DNA from: Asticcacaulis sp. MM231
GTDB taxonomy: Bacteria; Pseudomonadota; Alphaproteobacteria; Caulobacterales; Caulobacteraceae
NCBI RefSeq assembly: GCF_964186625.1
Contig: NZ_OZ075108.1
Span: 2,927,001 to 2,991,000 of the forward strand
Direction: 5' to 3'
Length of the DNA stretch: 64,000 nucleotides
Positions 62,706 through 64,000 of the stretch are shown piece by piece (within the stretch, counting starts at the first letter, position 1; each line of letters opens with the position of its first letter). The notes under the pieces are model-generated. The model was not told where the DNA came from. It ran no database searches and was given only the letters and a program-made list of their open reading frames with translations. A program made the position numbers and the translations under genes.

Positions 62706-63447
62706 AACAGCCTTAGTTACCGGCGCCGCAAAGCGCATCGGACGCGCCATCGCCATCGCGCTAGCCAGGGCCGGCTATGATATCGGCGTCCATTACGGCC
62801 GGTCGCGCGACGATGCGCTTTTGCTTGTCAGCGAGCTTGAGGCGCTTGGCGTCCGCGCCCATGCCCTTGCGTGTGATCTCAATGATGTGGCCGGCGTCTC
62901 CGGCCTGATCGATGAGGCGCGCGCGGTGCTCGGGCCGCTCGATGTGCTGGTCAACAACGCCTCTGTCTTCGCCGATGACCGTGCCCGCACGCTGTCCATC
63001 GACAGCTGGCAGATGCACATGGACACCAATCTGCTGGCGCCCGTGCTGCTATCTCAGGCCTTTGCCGCGCAAGCCGATATCCGTAGCGGCGCCTCGATCA
63101 TCAACATGATCGACCAGCGGGTGCTCAAGCCCTCCCCGCCCTTTTTCAGCTACAGCATGTCGAAGGCCGGCCTGTGGCACGCCACGCGCACCCTGGCACA
63201 GGCGCTGGCGCCTAATATCCGCGTCAATGCGGTGGGACCAGGCCCTACGCTGAAATCGATCCACCAGAGCGAGGCCGATTTCGCCCGCGAGGCGCGCTCC
63301 ACCCTGCTGCAAAAACCGACCTCGCCCGAGGAAGTGGCGGCGGCGGTGATCTATCTGCTCAATGCGCCGAGCGTGACCGGCCAGATGATCTGCGTCGATA
63401 GCGGCCAGCATCTCGGCTGGCGCACCATCGATATGCTGGATCTCTAG
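62698..63447 (+). CDS. SDR-family oxidoreductase (pteridine reductase/FolM-like)
   Basis: A 249-residue short-chain dehydrogenase. It holds TGAAKRIG (8-15) for cofactor binding, VNNASVF (85-91), and Y152/K156 in SYSMSKAGLW. The basic residues in TGAAKRIGRA and the ending SGQHLGW resemble FolM and pteridine reductases, which make tetrahydro-pterins; this subtype is tentative. Initiation is at TTG 62698, since the alignment needs MTKTALVTG at the start, and is probably coupled to the upstream peptide. The end overlaps the convergent gene by four bases. Confidence 0.88.
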   Translation: MTKTALVTGAAKRIGRAIAIALARAGYDIGVHYGRSRDDALLLVSELEALGVRAHALACDLNDVAGVSGLIDEARAVLGPLDVLVNNASVFADDRARTLSIDSWQMHMDTNLLAPVLLSQAFAAQADIRSGASIINMIDQRVLKPSPPFFSYSMSKAGLWHATRTLAQALAPNIRVNAVGPGPTLKSIHQSEADFAREARSTLLQKPTSPEEVAAAVIYLLNAPSVTGQMICVDSGQHLGWRTIDMLDL

Positions 63448-64000
63448 CGCCGACGCTTGGCATTACCCATCATACCGCGCATCAACTGCCCGACCACAGC
63501 GATACCGATGGAGCGGATGATCGGCACCGCCACCGAGGTAACCGTCTTCATGGTCTGGGCGGCGGCCTTGTCCTTGGCCTTTTGTTCGGCGAGCCTGGCC
63601 TTCTCATCGGCCACACGCTGGCGCTCCTCAAGCTTTGCAGCTTGCGCCGCCGCTTTGGCCGCTTCTTTTTCAGCAGTAGAAGGTGGTGGCGGTGGCGCAT
63701 CGGCTTGCGCCTTGGCCATACGCGCGCTCAGAATTTCATAGGCTGACTCACGGTCCTTCAGCGCGTCATACACCCCGCCAACCGGCGATTTCGCCATGAT
63801 GTCAGCGCGCTCCTGATCGGTGGCCGGCCCCATGCGTGACGAAGGCGGGCGGATCATCGTGCGATCGCAGATATTGGGGATGCCCTTAGGGTCAAGCAGC
63901 GACACCAGCGCCTCGCCGGTGCCGAGTTGTTGCAGCACATCGATGGTCTTGAACGCCGGGTTCTCGCGGAACGAATCCGCCGCCGCCTTCAGCCCCTTCT
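63444..64000 (-). CDS. HerA/YjgR-like ATPase (DUF853), C-terminal part cut by window edge
   Basis: The visible 185 codons are the C-terminus of a DUF853 protein, a HerA-like P-loop ATPase such as E. coli YjgR. Diagnostic is ADSFRENPAFKTIDVLQQLG followed by TGEALVSLLDPKGIP and PPSSRMGPATDQER. Next comes a charged helical, Ala/Lys-rich segment with a short proline run (PPPPPS), then a final hydrophobic stretch and a basic end (NAKRRR). The ATPase core lies beyond position 64000. It is convergent with the SDR gene. Confidence 0.9.
   Translation of the reverse strand, partial: KGLKAAADSFRENPAFKTIDVLQQLGTGEALVSLLDPKGIPNICDRTMIRPPSSRMGPATDQERADIMAKSPVGGVYDALKDRESAYEILSARMAKAQADAPPPPPSTAEKEAAKAAAQAAKLEERQRVADEKARLAEQKAKDKAAAQTMKTVTSVAVPIIRSIGIAVVGQLMRGMMGNAKRRR

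Overview
The window is GC-rich alphaproteobacterial chromosome, most likely from the Caulobacterales and possibly Asticcacaulis. That placement is inferred from gene content: a nagP-nagK-cutC-nagQ-nagB-II-nagA cluster, mreBCD-mrdAB, twin DUF465 proteins, a TIGR02444 protein, GH92 and GH125 mannosidases, and many intergenic palindromes. No rRNA, tRNA, CRISPR array, prophage or insertion sequence was recognised. About 72 protein genes are annotated. Several are too short for normal ORF finders: two entericidin-like lipoproteins and a 26-residue peptide.

Layout. 1-5 kb: a cut-off TetR gene with twin operators in front of an SDR, a metallophosphatase, and a LysR gene divergent from a DUF4260/NAD-epimerase pair. 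4.5-9.6 kb: an AT-rich island, adenine deaminase, a DUF1287 protein, twin entericidins, a flavoprotein and a small phosphatase. 9.6-23.6 kb: glycan use, with a GH125 and a (frameshifted) GH92 alpha-mannosidase, a membrane LytTR regulator divergent from an acyltransferase, a TPR-sulfotransferase, and the complete N-acetylglucosamine operon ending in a strong terminator. 23.7-32 kb: housekeeping and small genes (ubiX, Lrp, two Sel1 proteins, a secreted phosphatase-like protein, twin GNATs, a CPBP protease). 32-36 kb: lemA, two TPM-domain genes and a YegD-type Hsp70. 36-43.6 kb: the cell-shape operon mreB-mreC-mreD-mrdA-rodA and a VTT membrane protein. 43.7-47.8 kb: aspartate aminotransferase, a WecA-like transferase, GNAT, arfB, dps. 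48-52.2 kb: the nadABC operon with a palindromic operator, then a YefM/YoeB toxin-antitoxin pair. 52-57 kb: an acyltransferase and a DevBCA-like ABC exporter whose ATPase is frameshifted, then pgsA. 57-64 kb: uvrC, a secreted protein, an acyltransferase, NUDIX, a 26-residue peptide overlapping an SDR, and the end of a HerA-like ATPase.

How genes work together. The mannosidases would trim alpha-mannose from glycans outside the cytoplasm, and the nag operon would take GlcNAc through phosphorylation, deacetylation and deamination to fructose-6-phosphate under NagQ control. nadA, nadB and nadC form the whole de novo route from aspartate to nicotinate mononucleotide. The mre/mrd genes encode the elongasome core.

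The most unusual signal is not in the proteins. Structured palindromic repeats sit directly behind stop codons. Two copies (42733-42831 and 32974-33092) share conserved linkers while their stems differ by compensating changes, and one of them runs into the start of a coding region. A second set (36291-36394, 56527-56632 and a weaker member at 61865-62009) has outer arms that include the stop codon of the upstream gene. Three apparent one-base frameshifts (GH92, an ABC ATPase, a small membrane protein) may be real or may be sequencing errors.
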